Below, piece after piece: positions 1 to 9,438 of a stretch of DNA of 64,000 nt. Source of the DNA: Bacillota bacterium (GTDB lineage Bacteria; Bacillota_A; Clostridia; Lachnospirales; Lachnospiraceae). The notes beneath the pieces are model-generated. The model searched no databases, was not told the origin of the DNA, and saw only the letters and a program-made list of their open reading frames with translations. The number at the start of each line of letters is the position of its first letter. Position 1 is the stretch's first letter. Both the position numbers and the translations under genes were made by a program. The DNA is taken from NCBI GenBank assembly GCA_023443625.1, contig JAEZTQ010000105.1:5488-69487 (forward strand), read 5' to 3'.

Positions 1-790
1 GACTCACTTGAAGAATGGGTATTCCGGATATTCCATAATCCGTAAAGAGGATTTCTCCTTCCTCCACTGCAATCTCCTTTTCCTTGGCAAATACACTTAC
101 CTTTGCCCCTGAACGAACACCGGATATGGTCTTACAATACTTCTCCGATGATTTTAACTGTACCAAAGCAGGCAGAGGCTTGATAATCCTATGGCCAAAG
201 GCTTTGGCCAAATTATAACCACTCCCATGAGAGCCTAGGGAAGGGGAAGCACATCCCCCTGTGGCTAGGATTAACTTTTTGCACTGATAGATTTCCTCAC
301 TCTCTCTTGTCTTGCTAGTAACTGCTTTTTTATTCTTACCCTTTTCCTCAGGGATAGTAACCTTCGTAACTACGGTATAATCCGGCTTCTTTACTGCAAT
401 CACTGTTCCATAATAGAGAAAATGCACTTTAAGTCGTTGGCATTCCATTAATAATACCTGGACAACACTAGAGGCTTGCTCACTATTTGGATATAAATAT
501 CCATCTTTATTCTTTGGATAAATACCTAGTTCCTTAAAAAAATCCAATGTTTGATTCACATCAAAACAAGACAGCACCTTCATTGCAAATGCGCTGTCGT
601 CAGATCGGTAGCACTCAGGTTGTTGGACTAGGTTGGTAAAATTACATCTTCCATTCCCTGTAGCTAATATTTTTTTCCCTGCCTTCTCTTTTCCTTCAAT
701 AACAAGAACCGAGCTTCCAAGTCTTGCAGCAGCAATGGCTGCTGTTAGACCGGAAGCCCCGGCACCTACTACAATAACATCATAATCCAC
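1..790 (-). CDS. BaiN/HI0933-like NAD(P)/FAD flavoprotein (3' part missing)
   Basis: Flavoprotein oxidoreductase of the HI0933/BaiN family; the gene runs off the left window edge, so only about 263 N-terminal codons are present. Seen: an N-terminal Rossmann dinucleotide fold with VGAGASGLTAAI, then GKKILATGNGRCNFTN, the family hallmark that binds FAD, and a later LATGGCASPSLGSHGSGY segment. Start choice: an ATG lies at 803-805, but the GGAGG just after it sits 8 nt before a GTG at 788-790, giving the usual family start VDYDVIVVGAG; I use the GTG. Members reduce bile-acid intermediates in some gut clostridia, but most are of unknown substrate, so no specific reaction is claimed. It is downstream of the bofC-like gene with about 150 nt between. 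Confidence 0.85.
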   Translation of the reverse strand, partial: MDYDVIVVGAGASGLTAAIAAARLGSSVLVIEGKEKAGKKILATGNGRCNFTNLVQQPECYRSDDSAFAMKVLSCFDVNQTLDFFKELGIYPKNKDGYLYPNSEQASSVVQVLLMECQRLKVHFLYYGTVIAVKKPDYTVVTKVTIPEEKGKNKKAVTSKTRESEEIYQCKKLILATGGCASPSLGSHGSGYNLAKAFGHRIIKPLPALVQLKSSEKYCKTISGVRSGAKVSVFAKEKEIAVEEGEILFTDYGISGIPILQVS

Positions 791-942
791 CCCTGCAGCC
801 TCCATATAGTAACAATTTATTTGTTTTATTATATTTTACCCGGGGTATTATTTCAAGCTTTTCTTTCCTGAATGTGATTCTGGAGCTTTTGCCACTGCAG
901 GACCCACTAGAAAAAGTGACATAAATTAAAAAATATTACATA

Positions 943-1602
943 TCAGCTGGAATAACTCTCTAATAATGCATAGAGCTCATCCAAGCTATTTACATAAATG
1001 CCCTGACTAAGAGTAACACGGTCTGCCTCTGGTAAATTCTTGGCTTCTATCTCAGTATAGGTAAATACACTTTTTAAATCACTGTTATAAACTACAACAA
1101 AGCCATCCTTTACTGCCACATAGTAGCGGAAAGGAACAAAATCCATATTATAAGTCTTCTTAATAACAATCGCTTCTTCTGAAAAATAGGCTAATTCATA
1201 GGAAATCAATCCTTTATTATATTCGGATAAAGGTACATCTCTCATATAATTAGCTAAATATTCAATTATTTCCTCTCTTGTTAACCCAATCAGATAGGCA
1301 GGGGGATTTAACTCCTCCTTCTGTGTAATTCCTGTCTTCATATCATAGGTTTCTAGAGTATATTGTGTTGTTGGCTTTACTATAATCTCTGACTGGTTAA
1401 CAGGTACACTGTTATCCTTTTCCTCAGCCGCTTTCGTTGGCTGAGCATCATTTCTTAAGATGTCAAACTGACCCTTACGCTCAATGGCTCTTTTATTAAA
1501 ATCCTTTAAAGCATGCTGATAACTTAAGTAATAGCAGATGCAAAACATCGCACACAATAAAACAAAACTTGCGAGATAAATTGATGCCTTCTTCAGTTTC
1601 AT
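943..1602 (-). CDS. BofC-like membrane-anchored sporulation protein
   Basis: A 219-residue protein with one N-terminal membrane segment (roughly residues 6-26) followed by an outside domain. The C-terminal 60 residues (KDGFVVVYNS, then LPEADRVTL, GIYVNSLDELYALLESYSS) resemble the BofC C-terminal domain, which in Bacillus tunes the forespore-to-mother-cell signal that activates sigma-K. The middle, with PPAYLIGLTREEI, is also typical of clostridial BofC-like proteins. Start: a longer reading frame begins 7 codons upstream, but AAAGGAG lies 9 nt before this ATG. Signal role in this organism is inferred; overall similarity to BofC is modest. It precedes the BaiN-like gene and follows spoVB-like on the same strand. 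Confidence 0.6.
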   Translation of the reverse strand: MKLKKASIYLASFVLLCAMFCICYYLSYQHALKDFNKRAIERKGQFDILRNDAQPTKAAEEKDNSVPVNQSEIIVKPTTQYTLETYDMKTGITQKEELNPPAYLIGLTREEIIEYLANYMRDVPLSEYNKGLISYELAYFSEEAIVIKKTYNMDFVPFRYYVAVKDGFVVVYNSDLKSVFTYTEIEAKNLPEADRVTLSQGIYVNSLDELYALLESYSS

Positions 1603-1702
1603 GGGAAACCACTCCTTTGGCATTAATTATCTCCAATATTTTCTTTTCTATACATATAATGTATTCATCCTAGGGTATATGGATACTAGGGACGAAAACT
1701 CT

Positions 1703-3391
1703 TTATAATAAATGTAATTTCTTTAAGATACGAATAATAAGTCCGCTCTTTGGCATAAATTCAAGTTCATCCTCACTCACTCCCTTTAGCAGTAGTAGGG
1801 ATACGAAGTAAATAATAATTGCAACTAAGATTGATAATAAAGTAGAAATCAAATTACTACTTGTTAAGAGCATTAATCCCTTATAAGAGAAATAAGTAAC
1901 AATTCCCATTATAACGGAGCAAACAAGGGGAATAATAAAGGTTTTTGTAATCTCCTGACGGTATCTTAGGTGTTTTTCAATGGCCAGCCAGTTCAAAATA
2001 CACACCACCAAGGCAAAGGTAACATTACCGATTACTAATGCATAGGTGCTTAGGGGTGTAAACTTCAATAAGACAAAGACTAATACAATATGAATTCCCA
2101 AGGAAATAGTTGCATTAATCACCGGTAACCTAAGACGGTTAATACCCTGCAACACAGCCGATGACAAGGTTGACAGGGCGTAGAAAACGATTGCAATACT
2201 TCCAAGCCTTAATAGATTGGCAGGCAACTCACGAGCATCTTTAAAAATCAACTGTAATATGGGTGATGCCAGGACTGCCATACCTACTGCAGAAGGAATT
2301 GCAATAATCATATTCATTTTAATTGCAGCGTGGACTTTACTGCGAATTACATCCTTTAATCCCTTATTATAGGCTGCTGCTATGGTTGTAATACTAGCAG
2401 TTGCCATTGCCGTTGCGATAGCAACGGGTACATTGGTAAGTAAGCGATATTTGGTACTATAAATACCGATTAATATATCTCGGTAGGATTTAATATATAA
2501 GGAGCCTTTTACTGAATTTTTAATAGCCTCAAGCTCAAAGGCTTCTACCTTTTTCTTACTCATGATCTGATTAAACAAAATACTGTCTAAGGTTCCATTA
2601 ATCTGATATACTACCTGACTTAATATAATAGGTATTGTTGTTATCATTAAAAGTTTAAAAATATATTCATAGGATTCCTTATTCTCATCCCTATCCTGTC
2701 GCATCTGTTTTTTCAAATATGGTCGATAAATAAAAAATACAAATAGTAAGAAGATTAATCCCGCCAAGGCTCCAAGTAAGGTTCCAAGAGTTCCTCCGGC
2801 TGCACCATAGGAAGCTAAATTAGCAGAAAGACTATAATTCTTAACCAGAATAGAAGCAGCTATAAGACTAACGGATGCATTCACTATCTGTTCAACAACT
2901 TGGGAGATGGCTGTGGGAATCATAGTGCTTTTCCCTTGGAAGAAGCCCCTTAGTACTCCCATAATGGAGAAAACAAAAATAGTGGGAGCTAATACTCTTA
3001 GGGGTAGGGCAATACTGTTTCCTTCTTTATAAGAGGAAAAGAAGGAGGCAAAGAAATCTGCTCCAATTAAAATAATTACAGTAGCCAAAAAGCCTACTGT
3101 AACAGAAAAAGCCATGGCACATTTTAATATACGATAGGAATTTTTATATTCCTTATTGTTTCTCTTAATAGCAACTAGTTTAGAAACCGCCATAGGAAGA
3201 CTGTAGGAGGATAAAATCAGAGCAATATTATAGATATCAAAGGTGTTGCTGTAGATACCCATTCCTTCATCTCCAATGATATTGTTTAAGGGAATTCGGT
3301 AAAACATACCAATGAGTCTAACAATTAACGAAGATATTGCCAAAATTGTACCCTGAACTAAAAAATTATTACTTTTTTTTCTTGCTGCCAT
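1703..3391 (-). CDS. SpoVB/MurJ-like polysaccharide flippase
   Basis: A polytopic membrane protein of 562 residues with about 14 hydrophobic segments, belonging to the MOP exporter superfamily (SpoVB/MurJ/RfbX). These proteins flip lipid-linked wall precursors across the membrane; SpoVB serves spore cortex synthesis. Seen: N-terminal FLVQGTILAISSLIVRLIGMFYRIPL, quoted here in parts as family-typical FLVQGTILAISS and RLIGMFYRIPL, the conserved GDEGMGIYS, and VLRGFFQGKS. Start: AAGGAG lies 6 nt before this ATG (MAARKKSNN), so the longer version starting five codons earlier is not used. Which of several clostridial SpoVB paralogues this is cannot be told from sequence alone. Confidence 0.85.
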   Translation of the reverse strand: MAARKKSNNFLVQGTILAISSLIVRLIGMFYRIPLNNIIGDEGMGIYSNTFDIYNIALILSSYSLPMAVSKLVAIKRNNKEYKNSYRILKCAMAFSVTVGFLATVIILIGADFFASFFSSYKEGNSIALPLRVLAPTIFVFSIMGVLRGFFQGKSTMIPTAISQVVEQIVNASVSLIAASILVKNYSLSANLASYGAAGGTLGTLLGALAGLIFLLFVFFIYRPYLKKQMRQDRDENKESYEYIFKLLMITTIPIILSQVVYQINGTLDSILFNQIMSKKKVEAFELEAIKNSVKGSLYIKSYRDILIGIYSTKYRLLTNVPVAIATAMATASITTIAAAYNKGLKDVIRSKVHAAIKMNMIIAIPSAVGMAVLASPILQLIFKDARELPANLLRLGSIAIVFYALSTLSSAVLQGINRLRLPVINATISLGIHIVLVFVLLKFTPLSTYALVIGNVTFALVVCILNWLAIEKHLRYRQEITKTFIIPLVCSVIMGIVTYFSYKGLMLLTSSNLISTLLSILVAIIIYFVSLLLLKGVSEDELEFMPKSGLIIRILKKLHLL

Positions 3392-3473
3392 ATCCTGCTC
3401 CTTCATTCATCCTGAGTATTAAACAATATAGCTTGATACATAATTATAACAAGAACTAGCTTAAATACAAGAC

Positions 3474-3538
3474 AAACATCAACAAAACAAGAATCTTGGT
3501 TACAGTTTTACGTCAGTCTTCTTTGTTCGTTGATGTTT
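3474..3538 (-). terminator. Long-stem hairpin, possible weak terminator
   Basis: AAACATCAAC (3474-3483) pairs perfectly with GTTGATGTTT (3529-3538), and the pairing can extend inward through ACAA-rich arms; the loop is about 40 nt. It lies between the DUF3048 gene and spoVB-like. The T tract after it on the minus strand is poor, so it may be an attenuating or mRNA-processing structure rather than a true terminator. Confidence 0.35.
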
Positions 3539-3571
3539 TATTAAAATCATGACACGTAGATGTCTTATTAT

Positions 3572-4672
3572 TTACTGAAAGCTAACATCCTTTGTGCGGT
3601 TATTAGGAAATAAAGTGATATAGGTCTTACCAGGATTAATCACTAATTCTTCGCCTGCTTCATTATAATAACGCATCCAGCTATCAGCTTCTTTCTTTTT
3701 CCAAGTAATAGGTACTGCTTTTCCATTGGTAATGTAATAACCTGATCCCTTGGAATTTTCTATATCCATGGTCTGATAACCCTTCTTATCAATATTCCAT
3801 TCCTTAACAAACTGAACAATAATGTTCTTAAAGGCTAATTGCTCCCCTGTGAGGGAATCCACATGGGCCTTGCCAAATTGACTTCGATAATAAAGCTTAT
3901 CTTCCTGCTTATACTCAAAACCTGCTTCGATATAGGAGGAAAAATCCACCGTAACCTTACTTGCAATGGTATCTGCACTTAAGTCCGTATCCTCTTTGTA
4001 AAATTTAAAGTGTGGTTCATAATCTTTTGGATATTCTGTATCATACTTCTTCTTTTCTATTCCTTTTAAAATTCTGTCCACACTGGCAAAGGCATTATGA
4101 GGTGCTTTAATTGACTTATCCCTGTAAAATACCCCTGCTCCACTGCCTGCATTACCATCTAAGTTATCTGTACCAAGTTCCTTAATCTTGCTTCTGGCAT
4201 ATTTGGTTGAACCAAAATGGATATAAATTGCATCATACTCATCAGCAATACTAACAAAATAATGTCTGGCACTTCTTGTAGACCCTATCTTATCACCAGA
4301 ATAATTCTCACCAATACCTAGTAGTCTTGTAATACCACCTTCTACAATGCATTCATATACAATATCTGCCTGTCCAATTCCCCATTGATTTGATACAGTT
4401 TTAAAATTATTAAACTGGAAAGCATAAGGGCGTTTGGTACCTATTTCATTGGGAACCCATAATCCGCTGAGATAGCTTATCATCTGTCCTTCACGGCTTT
4501 CTTCTACAGGTTCATCTATAGGCGTCTGTGTCGGTGCTATGGTAACTGTTGGTTTGGTATACTCATCCCCCTTTATTTCATCATCAGTATTTGCCTTATT
4601 TTTCTTACATCCACTAAGTAGCACAAGGACAACCACCGTCATCATTATAAAAATGAGTTCCTTAACTCTCAT
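3572..4672 (-). CDS. DUF3048 domain lipoprotein (YerB-like)
   Basis: Predicted 366-residue lipoprotein. Residues 1-22 form a signal peptide ending in the lipobox LLSGC, so Cys would be lipidated and the protein held on the outer face of the membrane. After an acidic/Thr-Pro linker, the DUF3048 N-terminal domain follows (RPYAFQFNNF, GIGQADIVYECIVEGGITRLLGIG, read here as two adjoining blocks; STRSARHYFVSIADEYDAIY) and then the DUF3048 C-terminal domain with GKTYITLFP near the end. B. subtilis YerB is the named homologue; function is not established. Start: GGAGG lies 6 nt before this ATG; 15 extra upstream codons in frame are rejected. Confidence 0.85.
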   Translation of the reverse strand: MRVKELIFIMMTVVVLVLLSGCKKNKANTDDEIKGDEYTKPTVTIAPTQTPIDEPVEESREGQMISYLSGLWVPNEIGTKRPYAFQFNNFKTVSNQWGIGQADIVYECIVEGGITRLLGIGENYSGDKIGSTRSARHYFVSIADEYDAIYIHFGSTKYARSKIKELGTDNLDGNAGSGAGVFYRDKSIKAPHNAFASVDRILKGIEKKKYDTEYPKDYEPHFKFYKEDTDLSADTIASKVTVDFSSYIEAGFEYKQEDKLYYRSQFGKAHVDSLTGEQLAFKNIIVQFVKEWNIDKKGYQTMDIENSKGSGYYITNGKAVPITWKKKEADSWMRYYNEAGEELVINPGKTYITLFPNNRTKDVSFQ

Positions 4673-4750
4673 ATACTTCCTCCATTCTGCCAAAGCAAAG
4701 TAAATTGTCTTATACAATTCCTTTTGTAAAATCCTTATTATTCACACGAA

Positions 4751-4784
4751 TAACCATGCCTTTTTGTAACCTGCAAACTTTGGC
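4751..4784 (-). repeat. Recurring leader motif, copy 1
   Basis: A 34-bp sequence whose minus-strand reading is GCCAAAGTTTGCAGGTTAC followed by AAAAAGGCATGGTTA. Near-identical copies lie at 23184-23216 and 27703-27734, each 5' of a minus-strand gene. Here it follows ybeY and lies 80 nt before the DUF3048 start. Its internal ATG opens a 15-codon frame that ends in TAA; no function is evident. Confidence 0.55.
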
Positions 4785-4792
4785 CCCTATTA

Positions 4793-5290
4793 TTATCTAA
4801 GTATTTGAAGTAACTCTAACACACTTTTTTGCTTTTCTTCCATTATTCTTCTATCTTCTTCTTCCATATGATCGTATCCAAACAAATGAAACATACTGTG
4901 AGCTGTAAGAAATGCTATTTCACGCTCAATAGAATGACCATATTCCTCGGCTTGTTGTATGGCCTTGTCCACTGAGATCACAATGTCTCCCAATAGTAAT
5001 TCGCCCGTTTCTGGATGAAAGCATTCCACAATGTTATCCTCTAAACCCCCGAAATCACCAGGAGTTACATAATCAATCGCAGGAAAGGATAAGACATCCG
5101 TTGTTTTATCTATATCTCTATATTCCTTATTAATCTCCTTAATCTCCTCATCATTGGTAAATAGTATATTTACTTCAGATTCATAGGGGCATTCTTCAAA
5201 ATCCAGGCAGGCCTCCACTAACTTTGTAAGCTGTGCTTCATAATCATATTTTAACTGTTTTTCTGCTTCATATTCAAAATTAATTGTCAT
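4793..5290 (-). CDS. ybeY: Endoribonuclease YbeY, rRNA maturation
   Basis: YbeY is a single-strand-specific zinc endoribonuclease needed for 16S rRNA 3' end processing and ribosome quality control in the cytoplasm. The 165-residue length fits the family. Seen: the metal site HSMFHLFGYDH (residues about 131-141; the family form is HGxLHLxGYDH, so the Gly and Leu positions are replaced by Ser and Phe while all three His are kept), preceded by YRDIDKTTDVLSFP and LLGDIVIS, all diagnostic. Start ATG has AAAGG upstream. Position after phoH and the pgpH-like gene matches the yqfC-yqfD-phoH-pgpH-ybeY order of Firmicutes. Confidence 0.95.
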   Translation of the reverse strand: MTINFEYEAEKQLKYDYEAQLTKLVEACLDFEECPYESEVNILFTNDEEIKEINKEYRDIDKTTDVLSFPAIDYVTPGDFGGLEDNIVECFHPETGELLLGDIVISVDKAIQQAEEYGHSIEREIAFLTAHSMFHLFGYDHMEEEDRRIMEEKQKSVLELLQILR

Positions 5291-5380
5291 AACGTCATAC
5301 CTTTCTTAGCCATGAATAAAATGCTTGTCTATAATATTAATAGGGATTTGTGTTCCTACCTAATACTTTAGTTTTTCAAA

Positions 5381-6724
5381 CTAAACCTCTTTACCATTGC
5401 TAAATTCTGACTGATAAAAGGCTTTCAGCTTTTTATAATCTTTTACTGAAACGCCAGAAAAATCAAAGGTCCCCTTATCAAGCCTCATCTGAAATATGTT
5501 TTCAATAATCGTATGGGGAGTAAATTTATGTTCCTTTGTTTTTTCTATGTAATCCAGGGTAGAAACTATATTATCCGAGAGCATTACTATGGCAGCTTCC
5601 ACAGAGTTTGGTCTGTCATATTTTATATTATGTTCTCTGAGAATTGCTTTAAGCTCTTTTGGAAAAGCATACTCCTCCGCCAGCTTAAGGCCTTCTTCTA
5701 TATAGTTCTTGCCATTCATTTTACCTATCTCATGATAATAACCACCGGCACGGGTAAGCTGCTCATCTGCACCAATTTCTTTCGCTGCTCGGCTTGATAA
5801 GCCTCCAATATAAATGGAATGGGTATATAAGCTCTCTGAAAACTCCTTCAGTTTAAGAAGTAGCTGATTATTTACATCACATAGTATCTCATAGCTAGTT
5901 AATGAAAATTGATTTTGATCCATAGTAGTACTATTTATCCTAGTGGTTTCCATCGCCTGCATTGGTAAGTCTTCATTATCAATTGGAGATATACTTATCA
6001 AAGGTTCCTCCTGACTATCAGTAGAAGCCACCAAATCCTCCTGGGTGAAAAATCGGTTATACAGTACACATAAGAAAAAGGCTGCAACCAATACTGCAAC
6101 CATACTAATTAGTGAATCAAAATACTTATAATTACTGGTCTTATCAAATATAAAATTATTTACAACAAAAGACAAGGTAATATTCGTTGAAAGAATAATA
6201 ATGGAGGAATAGATTACAGTGGATTTATGTTTTAATCCTCCGGCTAATATACTCATCAGAAAGCAAATGATTAAAATCTGAATTAAAAGCTCTGGACGTA
6301 ATCCTAGTAAAATACTCATCATAAAGGTCATATTAAAATTAATCAGCAGACCCAACTTATTATCAATCAACATAGCCACAACTAATCCACCAAGCATCCA
6401 AATACTATACAAATCAGGGCTGGGCACGACAAGGAGTAGAAAGACAGAACACAGATACCCAAACACGATAACAGTTTTAGAATATTTCTTATTAAGGAAG
6501 TCGTCCATATATAAATTGATATAAAAAGTAACTGCACCTGTTAATATGAGAGTTATGATTCCAAGCTTAGCTATATCGATGCCGGAAACATTACGAAGTA
6601 CTCCTAGAATTAGTACTGCAAGCATAGACATTATAGGCAATACAGCAATCATAATAGGAGTACGGTTTGCTCCTTTGCTAAGAACTTGCGATAAGCTATT
6701 ATTCGTATTATCAGTTTTTTTCAT
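5381..6724 (-). CDS. PgpH-like membrane HD-family protein, shortened
   Basis: A 447-residue protein with about 6 to 7 membrane segments (residues 20-225), a linker, and a C-terminal HD-type domain. In Bacillus and Listeria the gene between phoH and ybeY is pgpH, a cyclic-di-AMP phosphodiesterase of over 700 residues; this one lacks the large N-terminal extracellular 7TMR-HDED part. The domain shows THSIYIGGLSSRAAKEIGA, then AGGYYHEIGKMNGKNY and AAIVMLSDNIVSTLDYI, clearly of the PgpH class. The HD dyad itself reads His-Glu (HEIGK) and the family HHG is a single His (REHNIKY), so activity is uncertain. The start overlaps phoH by 14 nt, implying co-translation. Confidence 0.8.
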   Translation of the reverse strand: MKKTDNTNNSLSQVLSKGANRTPIMIAVLPIMSMLAVLILGVLRNVSGIDIAKLGIITLILTGAVTFYINLYMDDFLNKKYSKTVIVFGYLCSVFLLLVVPSPDLYSIWMLGGLVVAMLIDNKLGLLINFNMTFMMSILLGLRPELLIQILIICFLMSILAGGLKHKSTVIYSSIIILSTNITLSFVVNNFIFDKTSNYKYFDSLISMVAVLVAAFFLCVLYNRFFTQEDLVASTDSQEEPLISISPIDNEDLPMQAMETTRINSTTMDQNQFSLTSYEILCDVNNQLLLKLKEFSESLYTHSIYIGGLSSRAAKEIGADEQLTRAGGYYHEIGKMNGKNYIEEGLKLAEEYAFPKELKAILREHNIKYDRPNSVEAAIVMLSDNIVSTLDYIEKTKEHKFTPHTIIENIFQMRLDKGTFDFSGVSVKDYKKLKAFYQSEFSNGKEV

Positions 6725-7781
6725 ATCGGTTTCCCCTGATCTTTTCCGATTTATAATTTATTTTACTTACCACCTTGTGCCCTTTCTTATGGAAATCCTT
6801 CAAATCCTTCTTTTCTTTTTGTTTTTGTCTCTCTTCATAGGCATCGTAAGCCTTAACAATCCTTTGTACTAATGGATGCCTTACAACATCCTGACTTGTC
6901 AGATAGGAAAAACCAATATCCTCTATCTTGCCAAGAACCTTAAGGGCCACATCTAGACCGGATTTGGCACCAACTGGTAAATCCTTCTGTGTTAAGTCAC
7001 CAGTAATCACAACCTTGGAACCAAATCCAATTCTGGTTAGAAACATCTTCATCTGCGCTGGAGTTGTATTCTGTGCCTCGTCTAGGATAATAAATGCATT
7101 TTCTAAAGTTCTTCCTCTCATATATGCTAGAGGAGCCACTTCAATCAGACCCTTTTCTGAATTCTTCAGATAGGCTTCCGGCCCCATAATCTGATGGAGG
7201 GCATCATATAATGGTCTTAAATAAGGATCCACCTTACTTTGAAGATCTCCTGGCAGAAATCCAAGCTTTTCCCCTGCTTCAATTGCTGGTCGTGTTAAAA
7301 TAATCTTGCTTACTTCGTCATTTTTAAAAGCAGTAATGGCCATTGCCATAGCAAGATAAGTTTTACCTGTTCCCGCTGGCCCAACACCAAATACTATCAT
7401 TTTATTACGAATCAAATCCACATAGGTTTTCTGTCCCACAGTCTTAGGTTTTATGGGTTTACCATTGATTGTATGACATATTAAATCTTTATCAATTTCA
7501 ACAATTTCTCTTTCCCTATCTTCATAACATAGTGATATGGCATAGTTGACATTCTGCTCAGTGATCTGATTGCCACGTTTGGATAACTCTAGAAGCTGCA
7601 TAAATACACTTTTAGCCTTTCCAACGCTTTCTAAAGCTCCAACCACCTTAACTTCACCGTTTCTAGCTATTATTGTAACATTAAAGGCACGCTCGATAAT
7701 TTTAGCATAGGCATCAAATCCACCAAATACATTTTTTTCATGTGCGGCAGGTATATCAATTATTGTTTCCGTTATGCTCAT
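6711..7781 (-). CDS. phoH: PhoH-family ATPase
   Basis: PhoH/YbeZ-type cytoplasmic P-loop ATPase, 356 residues, often working with YbeY on RNA. Seen: a small KH-like N-terminal domain (residues 10-80), Walker A GPAGTGKTYLA, Walker B-like AFIILDEAQN, and the family block KMFLTRIGFGSKVVITGDLTQ, quoted here as TRIGFGSKVVITGDLTQ. Two starts are possible: TTG at 7791-7793, only 1 nt after GGAGG, and ATG at 7779-7781, 13 nt after it; I use the ATG though its spacing is long. Either way the gene overlaps the end of yqfD, so translation is probably coupled. Next gene overlaps its 3' end. Confidence 0.93.
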   Translation of the reverse strand: MSITETIIDIPAAHEKNVFGGFDAYAKIIERAFNVTIIARNGEVKVVGALESVGKAKSVFMQLLELSKRGNQITEQNVNYAISLCYEDREREIVEIDKDLICHTINGKPIKPKTVGQKTYVDLIRNKMIVFGVGPAGTGKTYLAMAMAITAFKNDEVSKIILTRPAIEAGEKLGFLPGDLQSKVDPYLRPLYDALHQIMGPEAYLKNSEKGLIEVAPLAYMRGRTLENAFIILDEAQNTTPAQMKMFLTRIGFGSKVVITGDLTQKDLPVGAKSGLDVALKVLGKIEDIGFSYLTSQDVVRHPLVQRIVKAYDAYEERQKQKEKKDLKDFHKKGHKVVSKINYKSEKIRGNRYEKN

Positions 7782-8997
7782 CCGTCTGTTCAATCCTCCA
7801 CTCGTTTTCCTGTATAGTTTTATATTCCCAAGCTGGTTCTTCCACTAGGATTCTTCCCTTTGCAATACAAATATTATTTTCTATAGTTATGTTAACATTA
7901 TTCTCGGTTATTAAAACATTATTCTTTGATAAATTATCTAAATATCTGTTTAGACGTGCTTGGGCAATAACACTTGCTTCTTCCTCTGTGTATCTTCTTC
8001 TTTCCGTTTCATATTCCCGGGTATTGATTGACCCATAACGAAAAGGCAAGTAATAAGATTTCGTTACCCTAAGTACATTTTCGTTAACAATTATATCATA
8101 TTTATTATAGGAATTTCTAGGATTATATATAAATATTTTTTTACCGAAGAAGGTAAAGTAATAACCCTTTTTAATATCACCGGAATAAATTTTTTTTATG
8201 TAATTTATAGGAAAGGATTCATTGTAATCATAATAGGATTTACATAGGATATCCGAATCAGCTACCACTGGTTGAACTCGAAGAATTTCATCAAAATCTC
8301 CTTTCACCGTAAGCAAACCGGATACAAGAATATCTCCTTTCTTGACTACATCACCCTCTTTAACAAGGGGTGTTCCTGTCCTTGTTATTATACTCTTGAC
8401 AATTGCATTTTTTGTTGCAACCATATGACTAGGTTCTCTTGCCACTCCTGCGGGAACGGGCATATTCGTCTCTGTAATCTTTATTATCAGTCTAGTTCCT
8501 TTAATCTCTGCCGAAACCCAACCTATATCCTTATAGGCAAGTCTCATTGTCTCCTCTATCTCTTGACAATTTACTTTCTTCTTTAATATTCCCGTATAAA
8601 TATTGTTCTTGTTCAGAAACTTTATCATAGCCTCATGGGTATACTTTGAACCTCCTTGGAAACTGATATCCCAGATATAGAGAGACATGATATAAACAAG
8701 AATTACACAGACTATAATGCCAAGAAAAAAGCCCTTACGTCTTCTGTGACGATGAAGGAAAAAGGGGAAGCCGTGTTTATATACAATTCTCGGGATTATA
8801 CCCGTCTTTTTTGCAATGGGTCTTAACTTTCTGTAATTTTTTATAGATATACGAAATTGAAAATCCTCCTCAATACGAGTTAACTCCCAAATAAATATTT
8901 TCTTATTACAGCACAGATTAATAAACCGTTCCGGTGCAGTACCACGAATTCTTACTGTAAGATACCCCAAGAACCAGTTTAGTAATTTCCTTAACAT
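7756..8997 (-). CDS. yqfD: Sporulation protein YqfD
   Basis: YqfD-family protein of 413 residues; in B. subtilis yqfD is expressed in the mother cell under sigma-E and is required for efficient sporulation, but its biochemical role is not known. Seen: an N-terminal cytoplasmic part with GYLTVRIRGTAPERFINLC, one membrane segment (GIIVCVILVYIMSLYIWDI), then a large outside domain containing LVKEGDVVKKGDILVSGLL, typical of the family. Start: GGAGG lies 8 nt before this ATG; a longer frame begins 24 codons earlier. It sits between yqfC and phoH, as in other spore formers. Confidence 0.93.
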   Translation of the reverse strand: MLRKLLNWFLGYLTVRIRGTAPERFINLCCNKKIFIWELTRIEEDFQFRISIKNYRKLRPIAKKTGIIPRIVYKHGFPFFLHRHRRRKGFFLGIIVCVILVYIMSLYIWDISFQGGSKYTHEAMIKFLNKNNIYTGILKKKVNCQEIEETMRLAYKDIGWVSAEIKGTRLIIKITETNMPVPAGVAREPSHMVATKNAIVKSIITRTGTPLVKEGDVVKKGDILVSGLLTVKGDFDEILRVQPVVADSDILCKSYYDYNESFPINYIKKIYSGDIKKGYYFTFFGKKIFIYNPRNSYNKYDIIVNENVLRVTKSYYLPFRYGSINTREYETERRRYTEEEASVIAQARLNRYLDNLSKNNVLITENNVNITIENNICIAKGRILVEEPAWEYKTIQENEWRIEQTDEHNGNNN

Positions 8998-9072
8998 GAG
9001 ATCTCCTCCCTGATCATCAATATGTCCGTCTTTGGTAGATATGATCAGTGCAGATAAAAACTGCGGCACTTT

Positions 9073-9438
9073 TTATTGGTAGTAAATAGCTTGAATGAAC
9101 CCTGTTATGCGCATCTCGTCTTCTGTAAAATATAAAATATTTAATTGTTTTCCTTCAATGCAGATTTTACATAATTTCGTTTGGACCTTAATGAGATTAC
9201 TGTTATATTCTATGATACCCTTGTAATTCTCCAGACATATTTCATTTCTTCCTGTAGCGGTAATGATAGGAGCCCCGGCCAGAATATCTGCCGATAAATG
9301 GAGACGACTAGATAAATCTTCAAAATATGTAGGTGACTCCTTTTCTTTAGACTTGTTTTTTTTATTTAAACCTTGATACAAAGCTTTCTTATTTTCTTTT
9401 TTGAATTTATTATGGGATGATTTCAGGTTATCCTTCAT
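9073..9438 (-). CDS. yqfC: Sporulation protein YqfC
   Basis: YqfC-family protein, 121 residues, slightly longer than usual because of a Lys/Asn/Ser-rich N-terminal extension of about 40 residues. The conserved part shows LAGAPIITATGRNEICLEN, then YKGIIEYNSNLIKVQT and EDEMRITGFIQAIYY, matching the family pattern of short beta strands. In Bacillus the gene is sigma-E dependent and co-transcribed with yqfD; its molecular role is unknown. Directly upstream of yqfD with a 75-nt gap. The pairing with yqfD makes the call firm. Confidence 0.9.
   Translation of the reverse strand: MKDNLKSSHNKFKKENKKALYQGLNKKNKSKEKESPTYFEDLSSRLHLSADILAGAPIITATGRNEICLENYKGIIEYNSNLIKVQTKLCKICIEGKQLNILYFTEDEMRITGFIQAIYYQ

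Noticed and set aside
4709..4757. 15-codon frame before the DUF3048 gene as a leader peptide
   Set aside because: No run of regulatory codons and no attenuator; it is a by-product of the repeated leader motif.
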